Source: Lycium barbarum
Taxonomy: Eukaryota; Streptophyta; Magnoliopsida; Solanales; Solanaceae
Reading direction: 5' to 3'
Assembly (NCBI RefSeq): GCF_019175385.1
Contig: NC_083338.1
Span: forward strand, 91,595,777-91,659,776
DNA: 64,000 bases
Each line of letters begins with the position of its first letter. Position 1 is the first letter of the stretch. The translations under genes and the position numbers were made by a program. Shown in pieces: positions 36,513-49,654 of this stretch. The notes below the pieces were generated by a model that saw nothing but the letters and a program-made list of their open reading frames with translations, was not told the origin of the DNA and ran no database searches.

Positions 36513-37070
36513 TGTTACGCCCCAAATAATTTCAAGGCTGCAAACGGCTTAATGTGAGCTCAAGGAGGAGCAAATATTACAAGTATAAAGGATTAAATTC
36601 TATTGTATTAGCATGAGGATAGCATTAGTATGATATTTGGAATTCGCACAATACGATTGGAATGATACGTTAAAAGATATATAGCCCTCGTAATCGCAAG
36701 CTGAGGTGGGGTCCACATGTCTAGATTTTATAAAGGACATATGAAAAGTTATATGGATAATATATGTGAAGTTAAGCACAACTCAAGAAGGACCCTTGAG
36801 CCAAATCATAGTGGAAGCCCTCCAAAAAGATGTTTTTAAGTTACGTTTTTGGGTGATCTGACTTCGGGAGGCCATAACCCCATCATTATTTGGGAATTTG
36901 GGAAAACTCATAAAATCAAAGTTGTAGATAATTGAAATACCTTTACATCCATAGGTCGTGGGCCTGCATGTGACATAAGGATAAAACGTTATGGACGATT
37001 TAAGGCAGAAAGGTCAAGATGGGCAGTGGGTTCGGCCCAACCTGATTCCAAGTCGGGTCAGGCCCACTTC
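36513..37070 (+). mobile_element. Array LTR 2, left part
   Basis: Matches the first 560 bp of LTR 1. It is cut about 10 bp upstream of its TATA-like box by the Tekay element at 37071 and resumes at about 49646-49655. Confidence 0.85.
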
Positions 37071-37326
37071 TGTTACACCTCGGAAATTTTTTCTGTTGGT
37101 ACGCAAGTGAATGAACTAGTGATGAGTATGAGTGTAGGATGTTCCATGAGTAAGGAATGACGTTTGATGGCCTTAGGCGAGATTTCAATGGTATCCGATG
37201 TAAGATGAGAAAGTTGGCTAAGATAAGGCAAGGAATGAGGTGAGCAATGCATGTAAATGGGTGTGGGTGATTAGAATGAAAAGTCTAAGAAATATGAGAA
37301 GTTGCAGATTTGCAACTGGCCAGGTG

Positions 37327-37592
37327 GTCGTAAAGTGCTATACGGACCGTAAACTGGTATACGATCCGTAAACTAGCAGGTCGTAAACTGGCATGAAAAA
37401 CTTCAACTTTCTGCCAGTGGAGGAAATGCTAAAATACGACCTGGAATATGGACCGTAAAGTGATTTACGGCCCGTAAACCATGGTCGTAAATGACCATGC
37501 AAGCAGACCAAGTATCTGGTTTTAAAATGGTTAAAGACGACCATGAAGGACGTTCCGTAAACTGCTATACGGACCGTAAACCCAGTTCACGA
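37327..37592 (+). promoter_or_regulatory. U3 cluster of TACGGWCCGTAAA inverted repeats, element 1 5' LTR
   Basis: At least five partial or full dyads, among them TATACGGACCGTAAA twice and TTTACGGCCCGTAAA. They end about 35 bp before the TTAAATAAGG box at 37627-37636. Confidence 0.6.
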
Positions 37593-39035
37593 CCACTATG
37601 CACTTCAACACAGATTTTTCAAGTCATTAAATAAGGGGACCAAGACTTATTCTATTTCATTTCTACATCACACCCCTTCTCTCTAAAACCTCTCTCTACA
37701 TTTATTATACAAGTTTTCAAGGATATTTTAGGATCAACAACCTAAAACAAGTGAATCAAGAGTAAGAGAAATCATCAAAGATCATCCAAGGTCAAGAAAT
37801 CCAAATGGAGATAAACTAGGGTTTTGCTCAAACAGGAGTATTATCTACTAAAGCTTGTTCCTACAACATCTAAGGTAAGATTCATGATATTTATATGATG
37901 TTTAAGGTATTGGAGAGTTGAAATACATGGATGGAAGAAAATATGGGAAAATGAGTCATGAATGATGAATACTGACATTTTGAGAAATAGTTTGAATTGA
38001 ATTATGATTGTTGTCGAGTTGTGATACGAATGTGTTATAAACGACGTTAAGATCATGGAATAAAACATTGTTTATGAATGGGCGAGGTCGAAGGTTATAA
38101 CCATGAATATGGGTGAACTAGGAGTAGATTAAGGAATGTGGATAATGCAAATAACTAATGGCCATTGTTATGATATTAATGAAGGTAGAAACGCTAACAT
38201 GGAAAGGGAACGTGCAAGTGTAAAATAGTGCGATGAAAAGGTATGTAAGGCTAACCCTTCTTTCATAAGGCATGGTTCTTTGGCCAAATTCCTAATTCCT
38301 CTCTATGAATATGTTGTCTCCAAAAGATTGATATTCCGAGCTCATAAGCTCACGATCCTTGATATGTACTACGATTGTACTACGCACCTCATGTAACGAG
38401 TAAGCCTATGACATAGAAGTAACGATAATGATGATAATAGTAATGATGATGATAATAATAATAATGTTAAAGGTGCCTATGGGCTAGTATACTTATATGT
38501 GCCTATGAAGGGCTATAATGAAACCCCGAGCTTATAACGCCGGGTAGAATATATATATGTATATGAATATGTATAGAGTATGTATACGATTACGAAACGC
38601 CCGCACACCGCTGTAGATGGTACGGATAACCCTGAGCCTTGGTAGGGCCAGGTAGATATAACCTTGAGCCTTGGCTGGCGAAGTATGTACGAAACACTGA
38701 ACCTTATGGTTGGGTATGCTATGTATAAGACATCATTAAGAGTACGGATATGTTATGTAAATGATTACGTATATAATATGAATATGAATGTGATAAGACT
38801 ATGTATATGAATATAAATAAGGGCATGTGTACGAATACGAGTACGAATACGGTACGAGTACGATTGTGGACCACGGATTAGGATGTATGTATACAAATAC
38901 GTATGAGAAATGGAAAGTTCCTATGAAAGGCAAGTAAGTGTCATGATAATGATGTTATTGTCTCCCCCTCCTATGCTATTTCATATGTTGTTCATTATGC
39001 TTATATATACCGATGTTGATCATGTTTTACATACT

Positions 39036-39232
39036 CAGTACATTCTTCGTACTGACGTTCTTTTGTTTGTGGACGCTGCATCATGCCCGCAGGTGCACAG
39101 GGAGACAGACTTGATCCATAGCTGCTTATTCAGAGGTTGTATAGCAGAGCTCCATTTTCTTCGGAGCCAAAGCTTTTGAGTACTTATTCTTTTGTGTATA
39201 TAATTATGGGCATAGCGGGGTCCTGTCCCGCT
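39036..39232 (+). promoter_or_regulatory. LTR hairpin cassette, element 1 5' LTR
   Basis: AGTAC-ATTCTTC-GTACT, a G/T-rich loop between CGTTC and GGACG (one mismatch), then CATGCCCGCAGG, AGCTCC/GGAGCC and H4. Confidence 0.55.
39214..39232 (+). promoter_or_regulatory. H4 hairpin
   Basis: Arms AGCGGG and CCCGCT, loop GTCCTGT. Confidence 0.6.
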
Positions 39233-39539
39233 CATGTGTTATGTCATACTCTCTTTAGAGGCTCGTAGTCACGTGTATATGGTTAGATATGTCTGGCCTT
39301 GTCGGCCTATGTTTTGTATATCATTTTGTTGGCCTCGTCGGCCCATGTACATTGATGTGGCATAGATTCCTATGACGATTAAAGATGTTGTCGTCCAATA
39401 GGACTAGTGTGATTGATGAATCGAAATGTATGTTTATTTATGTGGCTCACCTAGATGCAAGCATAAGTGTAAGCTAAGGGTGCCCGGGTGGGCTAGCACC
39501 GGGTGCTCGTCGCGGCCTCTAGTCGAGTCGTGACAAAAG

Positions 39540-39551
39540 TGGTATCAGAGC
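39540..39551 (+). promoter_or_regulatory. Primer binding site of Tekay element 1
   Basis: TGGTATCAGAGC, complementary to the 3' end of initiator tRNA-Met, 4 bp after the LTR. Confidence 0.85.
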
Positions 39552-40880
39552 AGTTCAGTGCTAGGGTGTGTTTACGAGCCGTGTCTAGTAGGGTCTTGGT
39601 TATGGGTGTGTTGCGCGCCACACTTATAAACAAGAAGCTGCGGACATTTTAGGAATAAATGACCTTCTTTCTTCATAAGAATCGTGCGATAGAGCTATGA
39701 TGTAAGAAATTCTTGTTCCTTAATCGTGTGTTGTGTATTTTAGAGATGCCTAAAAAGAAAAAGGCTACAGCAGCCCAAAAGGGCAAGACGGTGGCAGAAA
39801 AGCGGGATAAAAGAGTACCGCCACCGGTAGTAGAGGAAAGTGAGTCCCAGGGTGCGGCTCAATCCCAGTCCTCTCAGACAGTACCTATTTCTGAGGAGCG
39901 TGAGGGTGCCTCAGCCCCAGCCCCAACACCCCAGCTCCTCCACCGGATGCTTCTGGCCAGGATGTAAAAGAGGCTATTACTTTGTTGACGCAATTGGTTG
40001 CGGCCTAGGCTCAGAGGCACAGTTCAGGGCATGGAGATAGGGCTGTTAGTGCAAGGGCCCGTGACTTTATTACTTTGAACCCTCCGGAATTCTTTGGGTC
40101 AAAGACGGAGGAGGATCCTCATGATTTCATTAATGGTATGCTAAGGACGCTTCAGATGATACATGCTTCAGACACCGAGTCGGTGGAGCTAGCGTCATAT
40201 AGATTGAGAGATGTCTCGATCCAGTGGTATACGGTATGGATGGCTTCATGGGGAGCCAATGCACCTCCCCCGGTATGGCAAGAGTTTGTTGATGCCTTTC
40301 TCCGTCATTATATGCCTCCGGAAGTTCGGCGAGCTGGGGCCGATAAGTTCTTGAACTTGAGGCAAGGTGGTATGACTGCCCTAGAGTATAGCCTCCATTT
40401 TAACTCTTTGGCTAGGTATGCTTCGGCCATGGTAGCAAATATGGGCGACAGGGTACACCGATTTGTAAAGGGCCTAGGGCCACATTTGATGGATAAATGT
40501 TTGACTGCGTCCCTTCAGGACGGTATGGATATTGCACGCATTCAGGCACATGCTCAGAACTTAAAAGAAAGCTATTACACCTTAAAAAATTTCCGTTGGT
40601 ACGCAAGTGAACGAACTAGTAAGGAACGATATTTGATGACCCTAGTTGAGATTTTAAAGATGTTAGAGATGACGGAAGAGGATTTCCAAGAGAAGGCGAA
40701 AGCATTTGATGAGTATCGAGAAGGAATTACGAGCAACGAGTTAGCAAGGACTTAATGATTCCTTGGAGAAGAGTTATAGTGTCCCTTAGATCGATAGTGG
40801 AGTGTTGAACAAGTGTTAAGAAGGTTCCATAAGGATCGGAGATCGAACAAAGTGATGAGAATAAGTTCAGTAGACTGATG

Positions 40881-41129
40881 GGTTATACGGCTCATTATAC
40901 GGACCGTATAATGTTATACGGACCGTATAATGGATCGTAAAACCATCACAGAGAAGGTTGTTCGCTGGTGGGATTATACGGTCAGTTATACGGACCGTAT
41001 AAATTTATACGGACCGTATAAATTTATACGGACCGTATAACGAGACCGTAAAATGGTCACAATGAAGGGGTGCAGGGCAACCCCATTTCACAGACGATTA
41101 TATGGACCGTATAATGGTCCGTATAATGG
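40881..41129 (+). promoter_or_regulatory. U3 cluster of TTATACGGACCGTATAA inverted repeats
   Basis: Here the dyad flanks are TATA/TATA rather than TTTA/TAAA. Three nearly perfect 19-bp units stand in tandem at about 40985-41041, with further copies on either side. Confidence 0.7.
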
Positions 41130-42525
41130 GTCCCGACAGATCAGTTGTATGTCATTAAATAAGGGACCAAGTTCACAAAATCATTTCCACATCTCCTTCC
41201 TCTCTCTAAAACATCTCTCTACACTTATGATACAAGTTTTCAAGGATATTTGAGGATTAACAACATTAAAACAAGTCAATCAAGAGTAAGAAAACCACCA
41301 AAGATCATCTATGTCAAGATATCCAAATGGAGAAAAACTAGAGTTTTGCTCAAAGTGGAGTATTATCAACTAAGGCTTGTTCCTACAACATCTAAGGTAA
41401 GATTCATGATATTTATATGATGTTTAAGATATTGGAGAGTTGAAATGCATGGATTGTAGAAAATATGGTCAACTAGGTCAAGAAGGATGAATAGTGACAT
41501 TTTGAGAAATAGTTTGAATTGAATTATGAATGTTGTTGTGTTGTGATATGAATGTGTTATAAATGGTATTAAGATCATGAACTAGACACTTTAGAAGAAT
41601 GGACGAAGTTGGGTGTTATGACCATGAATGTGGGTGAATTAGAGGCAAATTGAGGAATCTAGATAATGTGGATAATGGGAATGACTAATGACCATTGTTA
41701 TGATATTAATGAAGGTATAAACGCTAGCATTGGAAGGGAACGCGCGAGTGTAGAATAGTGCGACGGAAAGGTATGTAAGGCTAACCCTTCTTTCATAAGG
41801 CATGATTCCTTGGCCAAACTCTTAAATCCTCTATATGAGTATGTTGTATTGAAATGGTTGACATTCTGAGCTCATAAGCTCACGATCCTTGATATGTGCT
41901 ATGATTGTACTACACACCTCGTATGACGAGTAAGCATATGATATAGACGTAGCGATAATGATGATGATATAATAATGATGCTAAAGGTGCCTACGGGCTA
42001 TTATACTTATACGCCTATAAATGGCTATAATGAAACCCCGAGCTTATACGCCGGGTAGAATATATGTATATGAATATGTATAAAGTATGTATAAGATTAC
42101 GAAATGCGCGCACACCTCTGCATATGGTACGGATAACCCTGAAGCCTTGGCAGGGCCAGGTATGAGTAACCTTGAGCCTTGGTTGGCCAAGTATGTGTGA
42201 AACACCGATCCTATGAGGTCGGGTATGCTATGTAAATGCTATGTATATGAAATTACTATGTATATAAAATGAATATTAATGTGATAAGGATATGTACACG
42301 AATATGAATAAGGACATGTATACGAATACGAGCTCCAGTATGGTACAAGTACTATTATTAAATACGGATGATGACGTAGGTGTACAAATACGTATGAAAA
42401 ATGGAAAGTCCCTATGAAAGGCAAGTAAGTGCCATGACGATGATATTATTGTCTCCCCTCCTATGATATTTCATATGTTGTTCCTTATGCTTATATATAT
42501 CGATGTTGATCATGCTTTACATACT

Positions 42526-42722
42526 CAGTACATTCTTCGTACTGACGTCCTTTTTTTTGTGGACGCTGAGTCATGCCCGCAGGTGCACAAGGAGACAGAC
42601 TTGATCCATAGCTGCTTATTCAGAGATTACATAGCAGAGCTCCACTTCCTTCGGAGCCATAGCTTTTGGGTACTCATTCTTTTGTGTACATATTTATGGG
42701 CATAGCGGGGTCCTATCCCGCT
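42526..42722 (+). promoter_or_regulatory. LTR hairpin cassette in solo LTR 40573
   Basis: AGTAC-ATTCTTC-GTACT, CGTCC/GGACG, CATGCCCGCAGG, GCTCC/GGAGC. H4 at 42704-42722 has arms AGCGGG and CCCGCT, loop GTCCTAT. Confidence 0.55.
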
Positions 42723-45700
42723 CATGGGTTATGTCATACACTTTTTAGAGGCTCGTAGTCACGTGTATATGGTTAGATATGTCTGGCCTTGTTGGCCTAT
42801 ATTTTGTATATCATTTTGTTAGCCTTGTCAGCTCATGTACATTGATGTGGCATAAATGTCAATTATGATAATGGTAATGTCGTCCAATGGGACTAGTTTG
42901 ATGAATGAATGGCAATGCATGTTCTATTATGTGGCTCACCTAGATGTAAGTATATGAGTAAGCTACGAGGGTGCCCGGGTGGGCTAGCACCGGGTGCTCG
43001 TCGCGGCCCCCTAGTCGGGTCGTGACAAAAGCCTACAGCAGCGGAGAGGTGAATGTGAGCAAGATCGGGGACATAGCAAGAGGGCTAGATCTTCGGCTCT
43101 GACAAGCGAGTTTAGAGGTGGGCACAGGCAGCAGTTTCCCAGACATTCGGGCTATTCTATGACCAGTGCACCTCCACGGTTTTTAGGCCAGAGATTTGAT
43201 AGGTCTGCTCGTTCAGGGCCGAGTCCGAGTTATTCAGGACCTCAGTTCAGAGATGATTCAAGCCAGTCAAGGCCACCTGTACCACGATGTTCCCAGTATG
43301 GGAAGTCGCATTGGGGTCGGTACCGATTGGGTTGAGATGTTTGCTATTCATGTGGTCGACCAGGCCATATTATGCGGGATTGCCCCTCAGTACATGGTAG
43401 AGGTAGGACCCAGCCATCAAGGTCGATAGCCGGATCTTCGGCATCTGTACGCCCTACGGGGACAGGTTCACATGCGCCAGTCGGCCATGGTAGAGGTAGA
43501 GGCAGACCTCCCAGTTCTTGCGGTCCTCAGCACCGTATTTATGCTTTGGCTGGACGCCAAGATCTTGAGTCTTCTCCTGACGTGGTCACAGGTATATTAT
43601 CGGTATTCTCTCATGATGTATATGCTTTGATTGATCCGGGCTCCACATTATCATATGTTACTCCATATATTGCGGGTCGAATTATAGTTGAGCCGGAGTC
43701 GATCAAATCTTTTGAGGTGTCTACACCCGTGGGTGAATCGGTAATAGCTAGCCGAGTATATAGAGATTGTGTAGTTATGATTTGTGATCGTCGTACCATG
43801 ATTGATTTGCATGAGCTAGAAATGGTAGATTTTGATGTCATTATAGGCATGGATTGGTTGGCTTCTTGTTACGCCAACGTTGATTGTCGAATGAAAATGG
43901 TTCGTTTCCAATTTCCGGGAGAACCAGTCTTAGAATGGAAAGGGAATACGGCGTCACCAAAAGGTAGGTTTATTTCCTATCTAAAGCCAAGGAAGATGAT
44001 CACGAAAGGTTGTATTTATCATCTAGTGTGAGTTCAAGATATAGAAGCTGAATCGCCGACTCTTCAGTCAGTTCCCGTAGTGAATGAATTTTCGAATGTG
44101 TACCTGGAAGAGTTTCTAGGCCTTCTTCCCGAGCGGGAGATTGATTTTGCCATTGATGTGCTACCAGGCACTAAGCCTATATCTATTCCCCCATATAAGA
44201 TGGCTCCCGCAGAATTGAAAGAATTGAAGGAGCAATTGAGAGACTTGCTTGATAAAGGTTTCATTAGGCCTAGTTCATCCCCGTTGGGAGCACCCGTATT
44301 GTTTGTCCGAAAGAAAGATGGCTCCTTGAGAATGTTTATTGATTATCGACAGCTGAATAAGGTAATGATTAAGAATAGATATCCTCTCCCGAGGATTGAT
44401 GATTTATTTGATCAATTGCAAGGTGCCAAATGGTTTTCAAAGATTGATTTGAGGTCCGGGTATCATCAAGTGAGAGTTAGGGAGAAAGATATCCCTAAGA
44501 CAACTTTTAGAACAAGATATGGTTATTTTGAATTCCGGGTGATGTCATTTGGGCTAACGAACGCGCCGGCCGTATTTATGGATTTGATGAATAATGTGTT
44601 CAGGCCCTTCTTGAATTTATTTGTGATAGTATTTATTGATGACATCTTGGTGTATTCTAGATCCGAAGCGGAACATGCAGATCATTTGCGTACTGTCCTT
44701 GGAGTTCTTCGAGCTCGAGAGTTATTTGCAAAGTTTTCCAAATGCGAGTTTTGGTTGAACTCAGTGGCATTTTTTAGGGCATATTGTTGCAGTCGATGGT
44801 ATTCGAGTGGATAGCCGAAAGATTGAGGCCGTGAAAACTTGGCCAAGGCCCACAACTCCTATGGAGGTTCGTAGCTTTTTGGGCTTAGCAGGTTATTACA
44901 GGAGATTCGTTGAGGGATTTTCTTCTATTTCCGCACCACTCACAAAGTTGACCCAGAAATCGGCAAAGTTTAAATAGACAGATGCCCGTGAATGTAGTTT
45001 CTAAGAGTTAAAGGGTAGATTGACCTCTGCCCCAGTTCTAACACTTCCAGAGAGATTGGAAGGATATGTCGTTTATTGCAATGCTTCAGGTGTTGGGCTA
45101 GGCTGTGTATTGATGCAACATGGCAAAGTGATTGCCTATGCTTCAAGGCAACTGCGGAAACATGAGCAGAATTATCCTACCCATGATCTAGAATTGGCCG
45201 CGGTGGTTCATGCATTAAAGATATGGAGACATTATTTAGATGGTTTCCACGTAGATATTTATACAGATCACAAGAGTCTTCAATACATCTTCAAGCAGAA
45301 AGAGTTGAATTTGTGGCAATGACGATGGTTGGAATTGCTGAAAGACTACGATGTTCATATTTTGTATCACCCCGGAAAGGAAAATGTTGTGGCTGATGCT
45401 CTTAGCCGTAGATCGATGGGAAGTCTAAGCGATGTACGACCAGAGAAGAGATAAATGACCCGTGAGCTCCAACAGTTAGCTAGCCTAGGAGTCCGAGTAG
45501 TGGACTCAGGTAGCAGCGGAGCCACTATTCAGAATTCTGCAGTCTCGTCGCTAGTAGCGGAGGTGAAGGAGCGACAATATGAGGATTCCATGCTAATGCA
45601 GTACAGAGATACACTCCCTCAGAAAGAGGAGTCAGCATTTGATATTTAAGGAGACGGAGTTCTCCAATGCCGAGGCAGATTATGTGTCCCTGATGTGACA

Positions 45701-47014
45701 GGTCTACGCCACCAGATTTTGAGGGAGGCTCATTGCTCTCGTTATTCTGTTCACCCCGGAACGACGAAGATATATCATGACCTTAAGTCTATATATTGGT
45801 GGAATGGGATGAAGAAAGATATAGCGGAGTTTGTAGCTCAATTTCTTAATTGTCAACAAGTGAAAATCGAGCACCAAAAGCCGGGTGGATTTTTGCAAGC
45901 TATAGAAATCCCAACTTGTAAGTGGGAGGTGATTAATATGGACTTCATTACAGGGTTACCCCGTTCCCGACATAAGTATGATTCCATATGGGTGATTGTG
46001 GATAGACTCACCAAGTCAGCACATTTCTTACCGGTCAGAACGACCTATGTAGCAGAAGACTATGCAAGGCTTTACCTCCAGGAGATAGTGAGACTCCATG
46101 GTGTTCTAGTATCTATTATCTCCGATAGAGGGACTTAGTTTACAGCTAATTTTTGGAGGTCTTTCCAAGAGGGTCTAGGGACCCAAGTGCGCCTTAGCAC
46201 GACATTTCACCCACAGACCGATGGACAAGCTGAACGCACCATCCAGACTCTTGAAGATATGTTGTGGGCGTGCATGATAGATTTTGGAGGAAATTGGGGA
46301 GATCATTTGCCACTCATTGAATTTGCTTACTATAACAGTTATCATTCTAGTATTCAGATGGCACCGTATGAAGCTTTATATGGGCGAAAGTGTAGATCCC
46401 CAATTGGGTGGTTTGAAACCGGAGAAACTAAGTTGATAGGGCCAGACTTGGTCCAGCAAGTTATAGAGAAATTTAAGCTAATACAAGATCGGTTGTTAAC
46501 AGCCGAAAGTCGTCAAAAGTCCTATGCGGATAATCGTCGAAGAGACTTGGAGTTCAAAGTGAAAGATTGGGTATTCTTGAAAGTGTCACCTATGAAGGGT
46601 GTAATGAGATTTGGCAAAAAGGGAAAGCTTAGTCCCCGGTATATTGGGCCATATGAAATTGTACGAAAGATAGGCAACGTGGCCTATGATTTAGACCTAC
46701 CTTCGGAATTGGAGTCAGTTCATCCAGTGTTTCATGTCTCGATGCTTCGGAAATGTGTTGGAGATCTTACTAGGATCATCCCAGTAAATGATGTGCAAGT
46801 AACAGAAAAATTGACGTATGAAGAAGTACCCATTGCCATATTAGATAGGCAAGTACGGAGGCTTAGAAACAAAGAAGTGGCCTCAGTTAAGGTTCTATGG
46901 AGAGGCTGTAAACGAGAGGAAATGACGTGGGAAACGGAAGAAAGTATGCAATCCAAATACCCACATTTATTCCAGCCCTTGGAAGAAGCCCAAGATGAGA
47001 CGTCAAGATCATAA

Positions 47015-47203
47015 GGTATGTATGTTTTCCTTTTATGATTTTGGGTCGTGTGTGGCCAAATTTTTATGCTATTGTGTTGTGACCCTGTGTGGCATCGATA
47101 TTATGGGTTGTTTTGGCAGGGTGGTAATGCCATATTATAGGGGAAACTCTGGCGAAGGTTTTATAGAATTCCCGAAGACTTTAACATTCGAGGACGAATG
47201 TTC
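47015..47203 (+). other. 3' untranslated region of Tekay element 1
   Basis: Non-coding; ends in CATTCGAGGACGAATGTTC. The array internal regions carry the same phrase before their purine tracts. Confidence 0.7.
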
Positions 47204-47218
47204 TTAAGGGGGGAAGAA
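47204..47218 (+). promoter_or_regulatory. Polypurine tract of Tekay element 1
   Basis: TTAAGGGGGGAAGAA directly before TGTTACACC. Confidence 0.85.
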
Positions 47219-49654
47219 TGTTACACCTCAAAAAAATTTTCCGTTGGTACGCAAGTGAATGAACTACTGATGAGTATGAGTGTAGGATGTTCCATGAGTA
47301 AGGAATGACGTTTGATGGCCTTAGGAGAGATTTCAAAGGTATCCGATGTAAGACGAGAAAGTTGGCTAAGATAAGTCAAGGAATGAGGTGAGCAATGCAT
47401 GTAAATGGGTGTGGGTGATTAGACTGAAAAAGGCTAAGAAATATGAGAAGCTGCAGATTTGCAACTGGCAAGGTGGTTGTAAAGTGCTATACGGATCGTA
47501 AACTGTTATACGGTCCGTAAACTAGCAGGTCGTAAACTGGCATGCAAATATTCAACTTTCTGCCAGTGGAGGAAATGGTAAAATACGACCTGGAATACGG
47601 ACAGTAAAGTGATTTACTGCCCGTAAACCATGGTCGTAAATCACCATGCAAGCAGACCAAGTATCTGGTTTTAAAATGGTTAAAGACGACCATGAAGGAC
47701 GTTCCGTAAACTGCTATACGGACCGTAAACCCAGTTCACGACCACTATGCACTTCAACACAGATTTTTCAAGTCATTAAATAAGGGGACCAAGACTTATT
47801 CTATTTCATTTCTACATCACACCCCTTCTCTCTAAAACCTCTCTCTACATTTATTATACAAGTTTTCAAGGATATTTGAGGATCAACAACATAAAACAAG
47901 TGAATCAAGAGTAAGAGAAATCATCAAAGATCATCCAAGGTCAAGAAATCCAAATGGAGATAAACTAGGGTTTTGCTCAAAGAGGAGTATTATCAACTAA
48001 AGCTTGTTCCTACAACATCTAAGGTAAGATTCATGATATTTATATGATGTTTAAGGTATTGGAGAGTTGAAATGCATGGATGGTAGAAAATACGGGAAAA
48101 TGGATCATGAATGATGAATAGTGACATTTTGAGAAATAGTTTGAATTGAATTATGATTGTTGTCGAGTTGTGATACGAATGTGTTATAAACGACGTTAAG
48201 ATCATGGAATAAAACATTGTTTATGAATGGGGGAGGTCGAAGGTTATAACCATGAATATGGGTGAACTAGGAGTAGATTAAGGAATGTGGATAATGCGAA
48301 TAACTAATGGCCATTGTTATGATATTAATGAAGGTAGAAACGCTAGCATGGGAAGGGAATGTGCAAGTGTAAAATAGTGCGACGAAAAGGTATGTAAGGC
48401 TAACCCTTCTTTCACAAGGCATGGTTCTTTGGCCAAATTCCTAATTCCTCTCTATGAATATGTTGTCTCTAAATGATTGATATTCCGAGCTCATAAGCTC
48501 ACGATCCTTGATATGTACTACGATTGTACTACGCACCTCATGTAACGAGTAAGCCTATGACATAGAAGTAACGATAATGATGATAATAGTAATGATGATG
48601 ATAATAATAATGATGTTAAAGGTGCCTATGGGCTAGTATACTTATCTGTGCCTATGTAGGGCTATAATGAAACCCCGAGCTTATAACGCCGGGTAGAATA
48701 TATATATGTATATGAATATGATTAGAGTATGTATACGATTACCAAACGCGCGCACACCTCTGCAGATGGTACGGATAACCCTGAGCCTTGGTAGGGCCAG
48801 GTAGATATAACCTTGAGCCTTGGCTGACCAATTATGTACGAAACACCGAACCTTATGGTCGGGTATGCTATGTATATGCTATGTATAAGACATCATTAAG
48901 AGTACGAATATGTTATGTAAATGATTATGTATATAATATGAATATGAATGTGATAAGACTATGTATATGAATATGAATAAAGGCATGTGTATGAATACGA
49001 GTACGAATACGGTACGAGTACTATTGTGGAACACGGATGAAGATGTATGTACCCAAATACGTATGAGAAATGGAAAGTTCCTATGAAAGGCAAGTAAGTG
49101 TCATGATAATGATGTTATTGTCTCCACCTCATATGCTATTTCATATGTTGTTCATTATGCTTACATATACCGATGTTGATCATGTTTTACATACTCAGTA
49201 CATTCTTCGTATTGACGACCTTTTGTTTGTGGACGCTGCGTCATGCCCGCAGGTGCACAGGGAGACAGACTTGATCCATAGCTGCTTATTCAGAGGTTGT
49301 ATAGCAAAGCTCCATTTTCTTCGGAGCCAAAGCTTTTGGGTACTTATTCTTTTGTGTATATAATTATGGGCATAGCGGGGTCCTATCCCGCTCATGTGTT
49401 ATGTCATACTCTCTTTAGAGGCTCGTAGTCACGTGTATATGGTTAGATATGTCTGGCCTTGTCGGCCCATGTACATTGATGTGGCATAGATGCCTATGAC
49501 GATTAAAGATGTTGTCGTCCAATAGGACTAGTGTGATTGATGAATCGAAATGTATGTTTATTTATGTGGCTTACCTAGATGCAAGAATAAGTGTAAGCTA
49601 AGGGGTGCCCGGGTGGGCTAGCACCGGGTGCTCGTCGCGGCCCCTAGTCGGGTC
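47219..49654 (+). mobile_element. 3' LTR of Tekay element 1, last bases missing
   Basis: TGTTACACCTC through CCCCTAGTCGGGTC. The expected GTGACA end is replaced by AGGCCCAC of the host LTR. A U3 dyad cluster lies at 47476-47740 and the hairpin cassette at 49196-49392, with H4 49374-49392 (AGCGGG/CCCGCT, loop GTCCTAT). Confidence 0.88.

Larger units (their letters stand above)
37071..39535 (+). mobile_element. 5' LTR of Tekay element 1 (2465 bp)
   Basis: TGTTACACCTCGG to GAGTCGTGACA. Closely similar to 47219-49654, which suggests a fairly recent insertion, though I could not compute the identity. Confidence 0.9.
40573..43027 (+). mobile_element. Solo Tekay-type LTR inside gag (2455 bp)
   Basis: Starts TATTACACC (TG decayed to TA) and ends GGGTCGTGACA, with AAAGC on both sides (40568-40572 and 43028-43032). 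Same orientation as its host. Gag continues in homologous sequence after it. Confidence 0.9.
39746..47014 (+). pseudogene. Tekay gag-pol polyprotein, decayed and split by a solo LTR
   Basis: Starts with ATG at 39746 (MPKKKKATAAQKGK, as in element 2). Gag covers 39746-40572 and 43033 to about 43400, with a zinc knuckle CYSCGRPGHIMRDC near 43342-43383. Protease has LIDPGS near 43630. RT spans about 44080-44800 with FIDDILVYS near 44632. RNase H has CNAS where CDAS is expected, so one catalytic Asp is lost. Integrase has FLNC in place of the CPNC zinc pair. A chromodomain closes the protein at about 46830-46980. Damage: frameshifts near 39930 and 44770, and stops at 40006, 43333, 44029, 44975, 45002, 45320, 45452, 45647 and 46136. 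It is not functional. Confidence 0.9.
37071..49654 (+). mobile_element. Tekay-type Ty3/gypsy retrotransposon (element 1), decayed
   Basis: Order: 5' LTR, tRNA-Met primer site, gag-PR-RT-RH-IN-chromodomain, polypurine tract, 3' LTR. The chromodomain after integrase and the overall order define a chromovirus of the Tekay/Del group. Gag is split by a solo LTR. The last bases of the 3' LTR and the right target duplication are missing. The junction instead overlaps at AGTCGGGTC with the host LTR. Confidence 0.88.

Noticed and set aside
37671..37720. TCTCTAAAAC stretches as a possible Helitron terminus
   Set aside because: No CTRR end with a hairpin and no AT insertion site. The sequence is the transcript leader shared by all Tekay LTRs here.
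39746..47014. RT/RNase H genes as a possible endogenous pararetrovirus
   Set aside because: The order protease-RT-RNase H-integrase-chromodomain with LTRs, primer site and target duplications is that of Ty3/gypsy. There is no movement or coat protein.
18034..48217. Recurring minus-strand ORFs of the MFYSMILTSFITHSYHNS type in Tekay LTRs
   Set aside because: Shadow frames in AT-rich LTR sequence, altered freely between copies.
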